Below, piece by piece: positions 43,488 through 52,126 of a DNA stretch of 64,000 bases. The position numbers and the translations under genes were made by a program. The stretch comes from Ottelia alismoides. Taxonomy: Eukaryota > Streptophyta > Magnoliopsida > Alismatales > Hydrocharitaceae. The DNA lies in the NCBI GenBank assembly GCA_037367405.1, contig JAZKJV010005751.1, positions 1 through 64,000 on the forward strand, given 5' to 3'. The notes under the pieces were generated by a model. The model saw only the letters and a program-made list of their open reading frames with translations, was not told the DNA's origin and ran no database searches. Position 1 is the stretch's first letter. Each line of letters begins with the position of its first letter.

Positions 43488-43868
43488 ATGAGACGGTCCA
43501 CATTGCTTCTCGGCGCACTTCTCATCGCGAGCAATGGGTGGTGGGTTTATCGAACTGTCGATGAAGGCGTGACCAACACCTATCGGGAACAAGAGCGCTA
43601 CGAAGCGGCCAACCGGGTCGTAGCCCTGTCCGCCCTGGCTGCGGAGGCAGTAAGTGGCAAATCCAAGTCAGAGGCTGAAGCAATCTTCAAGAGACTTTTC
43701 CCCGACCAGCAGCCGTTTGAGAAAGAGGGAATGCTTCATACGTCTTGGATCTCGCTCCCTCTATCGTCGGACGGCCGGGTCACCGGCGTGGAACTCGACA
43801 ACGGGACAAGAGAACTTGCCAAACCCGTCCCGCACCGCGTGCAACAGTCGGGGGCCAGCAAGCCGTGA
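43488..43868 (+). CDS. Small membrane-anchored protein (126 aa), possibly immunity-like
   Basis: ATG 43488. One N-terminal helix (STLLLGALLIASNGWWVYR) is followed by DEGVTNTYREQERYEA and helices, the layout of some small N-anchored immunity-type proteins. That comparison is weak. The TGA lies inside the hairpin 43857-43886. Confidence 0.55.
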   Translation: MRRSTLLLGALLIASNGWWVYRTVDEGVTNTYREQERYEAANRVVALSALAAEAVSGKSKSEAEAIFKRLFPDQQPFEKEGMLHTSWISLPLSSDGRVTGVELDNGTRELAKPVPHRVQQSGASKP

Positions 43869-43886
43869 GCTGTCTCACGGCTTGCT
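43857..43886 (+). terminator. Perfect 13-bp hairpin over the stop codon
   Basis: AGCAAGCCGTGAG (43857-43869), loop CTGT, CTCACGGCTTGCT (43874-43886). The stop TGA is at 43866-43868, inside the stem. No U tract follows, so it is not a classical intrinsic terminator; it may protect the mRNA end or act in termination. Confidence 0.5.
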
Positions 43887-43899
43887 GCGAGCGGGTGTG

Positions 43900-44031
43900 G
43901 CCTAACACCTCGTTCAACCCCCGACCCGCTACGGCAGGCGCTGTAAGCCGGGCCGGCGCCAGCTGTACTATCGTCGCCGTCCCGGCTTACAGCGCCTGCC
44001 TCCGCGGTCGGGGTTAACTCGAACGTTAGGC
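43900..44031 (+). repeat. attC61
   Basis: Closes the 126-aa cassette. Arms GCTGTAAGCC/GGCTTACAGC. Confidence 0.97.
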
Positions 44032-44049
44032 CTCTCATTTCCAGCGCTC

Positions 44050-44673
44050 ATGACTTGGTACGCCGACGAAATCCTTCTCCGCGCCAGCCCTGCGGCGCTA
44101 CGTCTAGTTTCTGGCTCGGACTTGCTCGTGCCATTTGCCTACCACGTCAGCTCGATTGGAGGTCACGGCTGGTACAAGACTGAACAGATTCACGATCTAC
44201 CGGAATGCGGCCTCATAGTTGTCCGCCCAGTCTGCCAATCCAATGCCGAAGGCCACGATTGGCACGATGAGCCAGTTCTCGATTGGTCTCGGCTGGAGGC
44301 GAGCACGATCGCGGCCTCTCTCCTCTCTGATGCTGCTGAGCAAGAGCTTGCGAAGTATCTTGATTCAGAACCTTCCCCTCCGCGCTCGCTACGAGCCGCC
44401 CTTGCAGGAATGGCCAAGATGCTGGGTGAACCCGTTCTTTACTATGCGTGCAGCATGTGGGCGGGTGACATCGAGTATGAGTATTGCCTTGCCTACCGCC
44501 CAGAAGAGTCCGTGTTGGCTACCAAAATTGGCACGCCGCTAGACGAAGACGGATCGGACGACGCACTCCGTGTCGGCCTTCGTATCCTCGGACTTAAGCT
44601 ACCAACCAACTACTTCGCGCTCCACACCAGGAGTTTCCCTTGGAGCGCGCACAGGCTGCTCAGAGAGGCCTAA
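44050..44673 (+). CDS. Hypothetical cassette protein (207 aa)
   Basis: ATG 44050. Soluble, acidic, mixed alpha/beta (WYADEILLRASPAALRLVSG, WAGDIEYEYCLAYRPEE, ALRVGLRILGLKLPTNYF). Family not recognised. Rare CTCTC/GAGAG cassette ends. Stop in attC62. Confidence 0.62.
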   Translation: MTWYADEILLRASPAALRLVSGSDLLVPFAYHVSSIGGHGWYKTEQIHDLPECGLIVVRPVCQSNAEGHDWHDEPVLDWSRLEASTIAASLLSDAAEQELAKYLDSEPSPPRSLRAALAGMAKMLGEPVLYYACSMWAGDIEYEYCLAYRPEESVLATKIGTPLDEDGSDDALRVGLRILGLKLPTNYFALHTRSFPWSAHRLLREA

Positions 44674-44799
44674 CCACTCGCTCAACCCCCGACCCGCTAC
44701 GGCAGGCGCTGTAAGCCCGGTCCGCGCCAGTCGTACTATCGTCGCGTACCGGGCTTACAGCACCTGCCTCCGCGGTCGGGGTTAGCTCGAACGTTAGGC
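44668..44799 (+). repeat. attC62
   Basis: Closes the 207-aa cassette. Arms GCTGTAAGCCC/GGGCTTACAGC. Confidence 0.97.
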
Positions 44800-45239
44800 C
44801 ACACACAAATACCCACTGCCGGGCATCGCAGCGCGCTGCGGTATCGGCCGCAAGACAACGAACTCACCCGCTCCGGACACGACGCGCCCGGGCGCGGAAA
44901 GCAGCCGAGTGTCGGTCTCTAACCCAGACCTGTGCGCCTCCTTGATGGTTTCAGTCGGAGAGTCGCGCCAAGAAGGGCAATCGCAGGTGTCAACGGGTTT
45001 ATCGGCGCTCGGGCGTCCGTAGCCCACATGCCTGGCCAGCTGCGGCAACACCACTGCGCGAGCCATTCGGTCCCCATGTACACGCTCGTTGCCCTGAGCG
45101 CACAGCCCTGCGGCTCTGCAGGTCGGCAGCAGCTGCCGGACTCGCGGAGTACCGCAGGACCGCGTTCACGTCTTCTCAAGTACCCCAAGCCTCTGGCAGC
45201 ATCCAAACCCATGCTCAACATGCCGTGTGCGTCGGTGTG
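44800..45239. other. Cassette without a supported gene
   Basis: 440 bases between attC62 and attC63. Frames on both strands are open for 90-110 codons, but none shows a domain, signal peptide or helix pattern, and they overlap each other. A minus-strand frame (WLAQWCCRSWPGMWATDARAP) looks the least random and could be a decayed gene. Not similar to families A-C. Confidence 0.6.
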
Positions 45240-45371
45240 GCCTAACCACTCGTTCAACCCCCGACCCGCTACGGCAAGCCTTGTAAGGCCGGGCAGCGCC
45301 AGCTGTACTATCGTCGCCGCCCGGCCTTACAAGGCTCGCCTCCGCGGTCGGGGTTAACTCGAACGTTAGGC
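45240..45371 (+). repeat. attC63
   Basis: Closes the gene-less cassette. Arms CCTTGTAAGGCC/GGCCTTACAAGG. Confidence 0.97.
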
Positions 45372-45384
45372 AGCACAGCCAGCA

Positions 45385-45975
45385 ATGCAGCGGCTCCTCT
45401 ACTTCATCTCTCACCCCAACGTGGTCATCGACGCAGCATTGCCAGTGCCTTGCTGGCCGCTGTCGCAGAGGGGTAAAGCGCGAATGGCTGCCGGCCTCGC
45501 TCAGCCGTGGGTTTCCGACATCACCTCCGTCTACGCCAGCACAGAGCGTAAGGCCGTGGAGGCAGCCGAGATACTGGCCACTCACCTGGCAATCGAGTTC
45601 ACGCAGGAAGCAGATCTGGGAGAGAACGACCGGTCGTCAACCGGGTTCCTTCCTCCCGAGGAGTTCGAGAAGGTGGCAGATGAGTTCTTCAGGCATCCAG
45701 GCGAATCTGTTCGAGGCTGGGAACGAGCCAAAGATGCTCAGAACCGCATCGTTGGCGCTGTCACTCGTATCGCCCGAAGGGACCAAACGCAGGGTTCGAT
45801 CGCAATCGTGTCGCACGGCGCTGTTGGCACGTTGTTGCACTGCCATCTCGCGGGCAACCCGATCTCTCGGCAGTGGGATCAACCAGCAAACGGCGGAGGC
45901 AACTTCTATCCTTTCACCCTGAATCCGCCTGCCGCACACGCCTGGTGGAGCGCCTTTGACCTCGGTGCTGCCTAA
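45385..45975 (+). CDS. Histidine-phosphatase-like (phosphoglycerate mutase fold) protein
   Basis: 196 residues from ATG 45385. YFISHPNVVID replaces the usual RHG start with SHP. LSQRGKARMAAGLAQ, ITSVYASTERKAVEAAEILA, LGENDRS and AIVSHGAVGTLLHCHLAG supply the remaining family motifs including the second His. The missing Arg of RHG may lower or alter phosphatase activity. Stop in attC64. Confidence 0.82.
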   Translation: MQRLLYFISHPNVVIDAALPVPCWPLSQRGKARMAAGLAQPWVSDITSVYASTERKAVEAAEILATHLAIEFTQEADLGENDRSSTGFLPPEEFEKVADEFFRHPGESVRGWERAKDAQNRIVGAVTRIARRDQTQGSIAIVSHGAVGTLLHCHLAGNPISRQWDQPANGGGNFYPFTLNPPAAHAWWSAFDLGAA

Positions 45976-46101
45976 CCACTCGCTCAACCCCCGACCCGCT
46001 ACGGCAGGCGCTGTAAGGCCGGTCGGCGCCAGCGGTACCATCGTCGCCGCCCGGCCTTACAGCACCTGCCTCCGCGGTCGGGGTTAGCTCGAACGTTAGG
46101 C
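45970..46101 (+). repeat. attC64
   Basis: Closes the phosphatase-like cassette. Arms GCTGTAAGGCC/GGCCTTACAGC. Confidence 0.97.
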
Positions 46102-46177
46102 CGCACCGGGAACACCCTGCCGATCAAGCGCTGCAAACTGTTACAGTCCAGGCCGTCACAACCCAAGGGAGGAAAAA

Positions 46178-46723
46178 GTGACGATCAGGATTGCTATTGT
46201 CGCCGTGGCCGTTGGCTCAACGGGGTGCGCCTCGGTACTCAATGAATCGACCCATCCCATGAAGGTCGAAACCAAGTCTCAGACCGGAGAAATTGTGGCA
46301 GGAGCTGAGTGCAAACTCACGAACGACTACGGGACGGTTACCGTCAAGTCCGGTGACACGGCGCAAGTGCGTCGTTCGGGCAAGGACCTCGATATCGTTT
46401 GCAAGGACCCCAAGAACCCTGATGCAACTGCGAGGGCCATCTCGCGGGCAAACGGTGGAATGTGGGGGAACATTCTGCTAGGCGGAGGGATTGGAGCCAT
46501 CATCGATCACAACAAGGGCACGGCCTACACCTACCCAACCTGGGTGCAGCTGGTCTTTGGCAAGACGATGATCTTTGACCGAACTGCAGAGAAAGAAGGC
46601 CAACCCACCCCGGGTACGGAGCCAGTCGGCTCAACTACTGTGGCTTCAACGGCTGAACCGAGTGCTGCCGCAGCTGCGCCCGCCGCGGCAGCTGCCTCTG
46701 CTCCAGCAGAAGAGCGCAAGTAG
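46178..46723 (+). CDS. Putative lipoprotein with Ala-rich tail (181 aa)
   Basis: GTG 46178 after GGGAGGAAAAA. Lipobox VGSTGC (Cys at about residue 17). Body VETKSQTGEIVAGAECKLTNDYGTVTVKSG resembles surface lipoproteins with a carboxypeptidase-regulatory-like strand pair. A Gly-rich hydrophobic stretch (GNILLGGGIGAIIDHNKG) follows, and the C-terminus is a Pro/Ala repeat. Confidence 0.7.
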   Translation: MTIRIAIVAVAVGSTGCASVLNESTHPMKVETKSQTGEIVAGAECKLTNDYGTVTVKSGDTAQVRRSGKDLDIVCKDPKNPDATARAISRANGGMWGNILLGGGIGAIIDHNKGTAYTYPTWVQLVFGKTMIFDRTAEKEGQPTPGTEPVGSTTVASTAEPSAAAAAPAAAAASAPAEERK

Positions 46724-46755
46724 AGCCAAGCTTGGCAGGCCGCAGCTTGAGTGCG

Positions 46756-46887
46756 GCCTAACCCCTCGCTCAACCCCCGACCCACTACGGCAGGCGGCGT
46801 AAGCCCAGGCCGCGCCAGTCGAGCTATCGTCGCAGCCTGGGCTTACGCCGCCTGCCTCCGCGGTCGGGGTTAGCTCGAACGTTAGGC
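46756..46887 (+). repeat. attC65
   Basis: Closes the lipoprotein cassette. CCCACTACGGC variant; arms CGGCGTAAGCCC/GGGCTTACGCCG. Confidence 0.97.
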
Positions 46888-46927
46888 CTCACAGCACCGT
46901 CGATGCGCGCCCGCCGAGGGACAATGC

Positions 46928-47530
46928 GTGGCTCAGCCCATGCAACACACGCTCTTCGACACCCCTGTTGTCAATCACTTGCTGCGCGGCCTCTCCCGCT
47001 TGGTCCTGCGCCTGCAGGGTTGGCGAGTTGAGGGTGCGCTTCCGTCCGAAGCCAGCAAATGCGTCCTGATTGCTGCGCCACACACGAGCAACTGGGACTT
47101 GCCCTATACGCTGATGGTGGCCTTTTGCCTTCGCCTTCGCATCTACTGGCTGGGCAAGGCAAGCTTGTTCCGCTGGCCCTTCGGGCCGATGATGCGATGG
47201 CTCGGTGGAGTTCCTGTTGACCGAAGCAAGAGCAACAATCTGGTCGCGTCTGCGGCTGCGGCGATCGTGGCAGCTGAGGGGCCTTTGCAGCTTGTCGTTC
47301 CGCCTGAGGGCACGCGGGGCAAGACTCGCCACTGGAAGACCGGTTTCTACTTCATTGCTCTTGAGGCGCGGGTTCCTATCGTCTTGGCGTACATGGACTA
47401 CGCACGCAAGGTCAGTGGCCTCGGTCCCGCGTTTGTACCCAGCGGCGACATCGACAGAGACATGGTCGAGATCAAGCGCTTCTATGCGGGCTTCCGTGGG
47501 CGCAACGAAGACCAGTTCTCTTCAGACTGA
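46928..47530 (+). CDS. PlsC-type acyltransferase
   Basis: 200 residues from GTG 46928. Motif I APHTSNWD (H-x4-D), then FRWPFGPMMRWLGGVPVDRS (motif II region) and VVPPEGTRGKT (motif III, PEGTR), in the right order and spacing for 1-acyl-glycerol-phosphate-type acyltransferases. Likely transfers an acyl chain to a lysophospholipid or similar acceptor at the inner membrane. Length matches short family members. Intact. Confidence 0.9.
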   Translation: MAQPMQHTLFDTPVVNHLLRGLSRLVLRLQGWRVEGALPSEASKCVLIAAPHTSNWDLPYTLMVAFCLRLRIYWLGKASLFRWPFGPMMRWLGGVPVDRSKSNNLVASAAAAIVAAEGPLQLVVPPEGTRGKTRHWKTGFYFIALEARVPIVLAYMDYARKVSGLGPAFVPSGDIDRDMVEIKRFYAGFRGRNEDQFSSD

Positions 47531-47564
47531 CCTTGATATCAGCCGAGTACCCTCGCTCGGTGAG

Positions 47565-47696
47565 GCCTAACAACTCGTTCAACCCCCGACCCGCTACGGC
47601 AGGCGCTGTAAGCCGGGCCGGCGCCAGCAGTACTATCGTCGCCGTCCCGGCTTACAGCACCTGCCTCCGCGGTCGGGGTTAACTCGAACGTTAGGC
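47565..47696 (+). repeat. attC66
   Basis: Closes the acyltransferase cassette. Arms GCTGTAAGCC/GGCTTACAGC. Confidence 0.97.
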
Positions 47697-47705
47697 GGCA
47701 GAGAA

Positions 47706-48164
47706 ATGACCCAGCGCCCGAAGGCCGACATCGTCCACGCCGTCGAAGGCTACTACGACGGCCCGGAGTCAGGCTTTGCGAACTTTCGTGCTGAGCCCCA
47801 CCGATTCGAAGCGGTGCAGGAATGGCTGGTTCGGGAACGAACCGTTCGTCTGTTTCGCCTTCAGCGTGTTGACGATGACTTGCTGAAGCTTGCTCTCGAG
47901 CAACAGCGTTTGTGGTCTCGCTGGAATGCCGCCTACCGAAGCGGGCAGCTAAGGGCCGAACTGCCCTATCCTGAGCGCGTGCTGCCTGAGGATCTGGAGA
48001 ACTACAGAACACTCGCGGCGCGGGTGGAGGAGCTGCTTGCACGCCCCTTGGGCAAGGTCATCCTGGCGGAAGGGCGCTTCTTCGCCGGCCGGAGAGCCAC
48101 TTCTTATCGTGCGTTTGGGGAGAACTTTCGTGTCGTATGGTCACGTTGTCGCGCTGCCGCCTAA
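47706..48164 (+). CDS. Hypothetical cassette protein (152 aa)
   Basis: ATG 47706. VEGYYDGPESGFANFRAEPHRFEAV is a recognisable conserved-looking block in small accessory proteins, followed by long charged helices (DDDLLKLALEQQRLWSRWNAAY). No function known to me. Rare GGCAG/CTGCC ends. Stop in attC67. Confidence 0.65.
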   Translation: MTQRPKADIVHAVEGYYDGPESGFANFRAEPHRFEAVQEWLVRERTVRLFRLQRVDDDLLKLALEQQRLWSRWNAAYRSGQLRAELPYPERVLPEDLENYRTLAARVEELLARPLGKVILAEGRFFAGRRATSYRAFGENFRVVWSRCRAAA

Positions 48165-48290
48165 CCCCTCGCTCAACCCCCGACCCACTACGGCGGCCGC
48201 TGTAAGCCCGGGCCGCGATATTCGAGGCATCATCGCAGCCCGGGCTTACAGCACCCGCCTCCGCGGTCGGGGTTAGCTCGAACGTTAGGC
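48159..48290 (+). repeat. attC67
   Basis: Closes the 152-aa cassette. CCCACTACGGCGGCC variant; arms GCTGTAAGCCCGGG/CCCGGGCTTACAGC. Confidence 0.97.
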
Positions 48291-48326
48291 CTCACACAAA
48301 CCACTCTCGTCGCAGCTCGGACCAAC

Positions 48327-48737
48327 GTGCCATCCGATCCAGTTACGCACGAGACGCGCGCGCGATACGCCGCGATTGAGTCGGTCTCGGCAAGTTCTTC
48401 AGTGGTGCTGGCTTCGGTCGCCGTCGGCATGTTCGCCTTGCTGCAACTTCCGCTCTTACTCGCCATCGGCTCGCTCATTGCCGGAGTGTTTGTTTTCCTT
48501 GCCTGGCGGGCAGCGCTCGCGGGTCGCACAAGCCTCGCGGCCGTAGTAGGTGTTGTGGCAATCTCCCTAGCCCTGATCTCGGTCGTGCCGCTCCTGTCCG
48601 TCCAAATGCCACAACTCATTGCGGCAGGCTTCAGCTTCCTGGGCCTCGGGTTCTTCGCACCGGTCGCAATCAGCAAGAGCGTGCGCAAGCGCAAAGAACA
48701 TTCAGCGTCCCCGGCCAGTCCTGCGCAGCGCCGGTGA
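48327..48737 (+). CDS. Membrane protein (136 aa)
   Basis: GTG 48327. Four close hydrophobic helices (about 25-43, 46-64, 72-90, 96-118) and a basic C-terminus. Not recognised. Confidence 0.6.
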   Translation: MPSDPVTHETRARYAAIESVSASSSVVLASVAVGMFALLQLPLLLAIGSLIAGVFVFLAWRAALAGRTSLAAVVGVVAISLALISVVPLLSVQMPQLIAAGFSFLGLGFFAPVAISKSVRKRKEHSASPASPAQRR

Positions 48738-48738
48738 G

Positions 48739-48867
48739 GCCTAACCCCTCGCTCAACCCCGGACCCGCTCCGGCAGGCCGCCTTGCCCGCGCGGCGCCTC
48801 TGGCTATCATGCCCCGCACGGGCAAGCCGGCCTGCCTCCGCGGTCCGGGTTAGCTCAAACGTTAGGC
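48739..48867 (+). repeat. attC68 (divergent)
   Basis: Closes the 136-aa membrane cassette. Keeps the R boxes and CTCGCTCAAC but has CCCGGACCCGCTCC with GGTCCGGGTTAGC and a different hairpin (CAGGCCGCCTTGCCCG...CGGGCAAGCCGGCCTG). The right flank is CTCAAACG. Confidence 0.93.
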
Positions 48868-49341
48868 CTCGCAAACACGAGTCCGTGCAAGTTCGCAGCG
48901 CCGCGAACACCAGGCAGCCAAAGGCCTCGCTCCGGACACGCTCAGCTTGAGCTTCGGACGCGCCGCAGCCGACTCGCAATGAACAAGCCTGCATCGGCAG
49001 CGCTCACGTCCGTCGGCGTTCGCGGGACAAGCTCCAGCACTTCCAAGGCCGCTAATGAGAGCAAGGTCAGGGGTGCCAGCACCGCGCGGCGCAGTAGCCA
49101 GCCAAGAAGGGAAGAAGCAGCTTAGTTCTTCTTGGTGGCGCGGCGCGAGGGCGCCACGCCCCGTCGCTGGTCAACTGCGGCGGCAGCCGAGTACAGCTCC
49201 CGCCTGGGGCCACCTCGCTTCGGCCAAGTCAACAGCCGGTCTTTGTCCGCGTGGCGTCTGCAGCGCGGAGCGGGAGGCAACGCAGTCCAGCTACCGTGTG
49301 AGTGTGAGCGCAATGCAACCATCAGTGCGCTCCGCGGCGAG
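48868..49341 (+). repeat. ORF-less cassette family B, copy 3
   Basis: 474 bases. Keeps GTGGCGC...GCGCCAC but the second stem is weakened (CAACTG against CAGCCG). No frame shared with the other copies. Confidence 0.78.
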
Positions 49342-49473
49342 GCCTAACAGGTCGTTCAACCCCCGACCCGCTACGGCAGGCACCGTAAGGCCGGGCCGCG
49401 GCACATGGTGCATCATCGCAGCCCGGCCTTACGGTGCCTGCCTCCGCGGTCGGGGTTAACTCCAACGTTAGGC
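49342..49473 (+). repeat. attC69 (NGGTCG/CTCCAACG subtype)
   Basis: Closes family B copy 3. Arms CACCGTAAGGCC/GGCCTTACGGTG. Confidence 0.97.
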
Positions 49474-49488
49474 CGCACCAAAACAGCA

Positions 49489-49923
49489 ATGCGAGTACTC
49501 GTCGGTTTTCTTGCAGCCCCTTTGGCCCCAGCGCTCGTGGCTTGGCTGCTCTCGCTTGCTCCTACCGCCACGGGCGTCCGGATGCCAAGTGACTACGCCA
49601 AACTCTTCATCGCATTCGGATATCCCGTGGTTCTCGTATTCGGTGTCCCAGCATATCTGTACTTCCGCCGCAGAAACTGGCTCAAGGCTTGGCAGGTCAT
49701 ACTCGCCGGCGCTCTGGGTGGAGCCCTTAGCCCAGCCGCGGCAGTCGTCCTTCTCTCGTCGTCCGCGCCAAGTGCAGAAGGTCTGCTTACCGCCACGAGC
49801 CGAGTTGGCCCGTTCTTTCCCTTCGGCATGGCTGTCGGCTCCGTATGCGCGGCGTCCTTCTGGCTAGTTGCGCTGGCCCGTGTCGCCCCAAGTCAATCCA
49901 CGCCACCGCGCAGTGCGGCCTAA
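49489..49923 (+). CDS. Four-helix membrane protein (duplicated cassette, copy 2)
   Basis: Same 144 residues as the gene at 19265-19699. The whole cassette 49468-50043 (576 bases) matches 19244-19819, including its attC. The preceding attC sites differ. Confidence 0.72.
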   Translation: MRVLVGFLAAPLAPALVAWLLSLAPTATGVRMPSDYAKLFIAFGYPVVLVFGVPAYLYFRRRNWLKAWQVILAGALGGALSPAAAVVLLSSSAPSAEGLLTATSRVGPFFPFGMAVGSVCAASFWLVALARVAPSQSTPPRSAA

Positions 49924-50049
49924 CACCTCGTTCAACCCCCGACCCGCTACGGCAAGCCTTGTAAGGCCGGGCAGCGCCAGCTGTACTATCGTCGCCGCCC
50001 AGCCTTACAAGGCTTGCCTCCGCGGTCGGGGTTAACTCGAACGTTAGGC
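49918..50049 (+). repeat. attC70
   Basis: Closes the duplicated membrane cassette, same sequence as attC27. Confidence 0.97.
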
Positions 50050-50054
50050 GTCAC

Positions 50055-50696
50055 GTGGCAACCACTTCTCCATCCCCAAGCGCCGTCAAGTCCCGAGTAG
50101 TCGCTGCCCTTGGTAAGTTCGACTGGAAGCCCGTGAACGACTACTACTTGGGCCTCGAACTCACGCAGGACGCTCGCGCCTACGTTCAGGTTGGTGTGAC
50201 GCGATCAACGGACTACCTCAAGCCAGGTTATGTGCTGAGCGCAGAGTTTGGTCTTCGTCTGCACTCGTTGCACGCTCTCCGCGCGGCCCTGTTTGAGGAG
50301 CCGGACTCAGAGGATTACATCGGCCTCGGATATGTTGTTCGAGGAGAACATGCGGCCCCTGGCGCAAAGACTTGGGCGGTCCGGGACTCAGCAATTGCGG
50401 CAGACGTGTCGAACTTCGTCACCGAAGTCCAGGAGTCGATACTGCCTGAGCTTCTTGCGTGCAGCGACGCTGAGAGTCTCTGCCTGGCGATGCTGGCGGG
50501 CAGCGACACGATGACCTGGATTGCTAGCGACTGGGATCCAGTTGCCCTTCTGTATCTGAGGCGCGGGGCTGAGGCCGCGGAGCGTGCGCAGGCCGAGCTG
50601 AATGAAGCGCGGGCGAACCCGCGCGTCGACGAGGCGCACCTTGGCAGGTACGAGAAGTTTGTGCGCTCAATCGTCAGGCGTGCGGGTGACGCCTAA
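50055..50696 (+). CDS. Hypothetical cassette protein (213 aa)
   Basis: GTG 50055, only six bases after the R'' box. Soluble, with VVAALGKFDWKPVNDYYLGLELTQDARAYVQVGVT and a long helical C-terminus (AAERAQAELNEARANPRVDEAHLGRYEKF). Family not recognised. Stop in attC71. Confidence 0.62.
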   Translation: MATTSPSPSAVKSRVVAALGKFDWKPVNDYYLGLELTQDARAYVQVGVTRSTDYLKPGYVLSAEFGLRLHSLHALRAALFEEPDSEDYIGLGYVVRGEHAAPGAKTWAVRDSAIAADVSNFVTEVQESILPELLACSDAESLCLAMLAGSDTMTWIASDWDPVALLYLRRGAEAAERAQAELNEARANPRVDEAHLGRYEKFVRSIVRRAGDA

Positions 50697-50822
50697 CCCC
50701 TCGCTCAACCCCCGACCCGCTACGGCAGGCGCTGTAAGCCGGGCCGGCGCCAGGGTTAGCATCGTCGCCGTCCCGGCTTACAGCACCTGCCTCCGCGGTC
50801 GGGGTTAGCTCGAACGTTAGGC
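50691..50822 (+). repeat. attC71
   Basis: Closes the 213-aa cassette. Arms GCTGTAAGCC/GGCTTACAGC. Confidence 0.97.
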
Positions 50823-50851
50823 CTCAGAGTCGACCGATTTCGCCCATCGAG

Positions 50852-51304
50852 ATGCAAGACAACCCCTTCGCACCGCCGAAAGCCGATGTCGCCGGCAAGC
50901 ATGTGCCCGCATTGCCCTGGCATGTAGTTGTCGTGGCACTTGGCTTGGGGTTGCTGGGACTGTGGGCCTTCGGTGCCAGCGTCGTAGGCCTGACAAAGGC
51001 CGCCATGCCCGATCTTCCTCTTTGGTTCTACTACTTGGCGCTCCTCCCCCCACTACTGACCCTCTGCTCTGCATACTGTCTTTGGCGCGGGAGCAAATGG
51101 TCAATAGCGCTCCTGATCGTCACGCCCTTGATTGGGCTCAGCACCTACCTGTTTGTTGCTCGTGTCCCGACGATCAGTCTCGCCACTACGTTCGCCGGTC
51201 AGTTGTTCGAGCGTCTTCCACCTCAGCAACTCATCCAACTCGGCATCTTCGCTCTAGCCGGGTTGTACGCGGCGTTTCTACTCAAGTGGGGCCACCTGCG
51301 CTGA
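50852..51304 (+). CDS. Membrane protein (150 aa)
   Basis: ATG 50852. The opening MQDNPFAPPKADV is typical of small proteobacterial membrane proteins with an N-P-F/Y-A-P-P start. About four helices follow. Function unknown. Confidence 0.65.
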   Translation: MQDNPFAPPKADVAGKHVPALPWHVVVVALGLGLLGLWAFGASVVGLTKAAMPDLPLWFYYLALLPPLLTLCSAYCLWRGSKWSIALLIVTPLIGLSTYLFVARVPTISLATTFAGQLFERLPPQQLIQLGIFALAGLYAAFLLKWGHLR

Positions 51305-51305
51305 G

Positions 51306-51437
51306 GCCTAACCACTCGTTCAACCCCCGACCCGCTACGGCAAGCCTTGTAAGGCCGGGCAGCGCAATGCGTACTATCGTCGCCGCCCGGCCTTACAAGG
51401 CTCGCCTCCGCGGTCGGGGTTAACTCGAACGTTAGGC
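51306..51437 (+). repeat. attC72
   Basis: Closes the NPFAPP-type membrane cassette. Arms CCTTGTAAGGCC/GGCCTTACAAGG. Confidence 0.97.
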
Positions 51438-51484
51438 GTCACGGCGAGACACGGCGCGTGAGCACACTGGAAGGAGTCGGCGCT

Positions 51485-52126
51485 ATGGTTCAAGTCCCCT
51501 TGCTTCGAGTCGTCGCCGTCGCGTGCCTGGCACTCGTGTCCGGCATGGCTGCCGCGACGGGCCGCTTTGAGATCGTCGATGGCTTGCTTGTCGACCACTC
51601 GACGGGGCTCGCTTGGAGGCCCCTCTCAGCCTCGGCGGGCACTGGCCTTCCTCTTTCCCCTGAGCAGGGCGACTTTCGCGTTGCCGGCAGCGAAGATCTG
51701 TTTGCAGTACTGCCCAACACATTTGGACTCACAACGGTCCTCAGTGCGGCATCGGATGCGTACATCGCCGTCTCCTTCTTTGCTCAGTCCGCCCTTCCCG
51801 CCCCTGGATGCCTCCTCCCACCGAGCGGCAGCCAGACTTGCTTCAGTGGATGGTGGTACGACGGTCAGGTCAACGGCAGCGCTACGTTCAACGTGGCTTC
51901 CTTCGTGTTCGCGCCCCTGCAAGCTGGCAGCGTCTCCTACGCTTCTCTAACCACCCTCGGTAGCTACACGCCAAGTTTCTGCCCGCTACCCGCGTGCAAT
52001 CCGTCCGTTGGCCTCTTCGAGGTGCGGGCCGTGCCTGAACTGCCAACTGCTGCCTTGCTTGTAATAGGGTGGGTCGCCGGCTGGCTGAGGCTTCGCCCAC
52101 GCTACCGCCCAACGGGTGACGCCTAA
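51485..52126 (+). CDS. PEP-CTERM exported protein
   Basis: 213 residues from ATG 51485, chosen over GTG 51458 because GGAAGGAG (51469-51476) is eight bases upstream. Signal peptide (VVAVACLALVSGMAAATG), a body with FEIVDGLLVDHSTGLAWRPLS and paired cysteines, and a C-terminal PEP-CTERM-like tail: VPELPTAALLVIGWVAGWLRLRPR, with Leu between PE and P. It would be exported and processed by an exosortase. Intact, unlike the PEP-CTERM gene at 3.7 kb. Stop in attC73. Confidence 0.78.
   Translation: MVQVPLLRVVAVACLALVSGMAAATGRFEIVDGLLVDHSTGLAWRPLSASAGTGLPLSPEQGDFRVAGSEDLFAVLPNTFGLTTVLSAASDAYIAVSFFAQSALPAPGCLLPPSGSQTCFSGWWYDGQVNGSATFNVASFVFAPLQAGSVSYASLTTLGSYTPSFCPLPACNPSVGLFEVRAVPELPTAALLVIGWVAGWLRLRPRYRPTGDA

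Noticed and set aside
44919..45257. Minus-strand 112-codon frame in the cassette at 44.8 kb
   Set aside because: Begins inside attC63 and has no recognisable fold, and overlapping frames are equally long. Kept only as a possible decayed gene.
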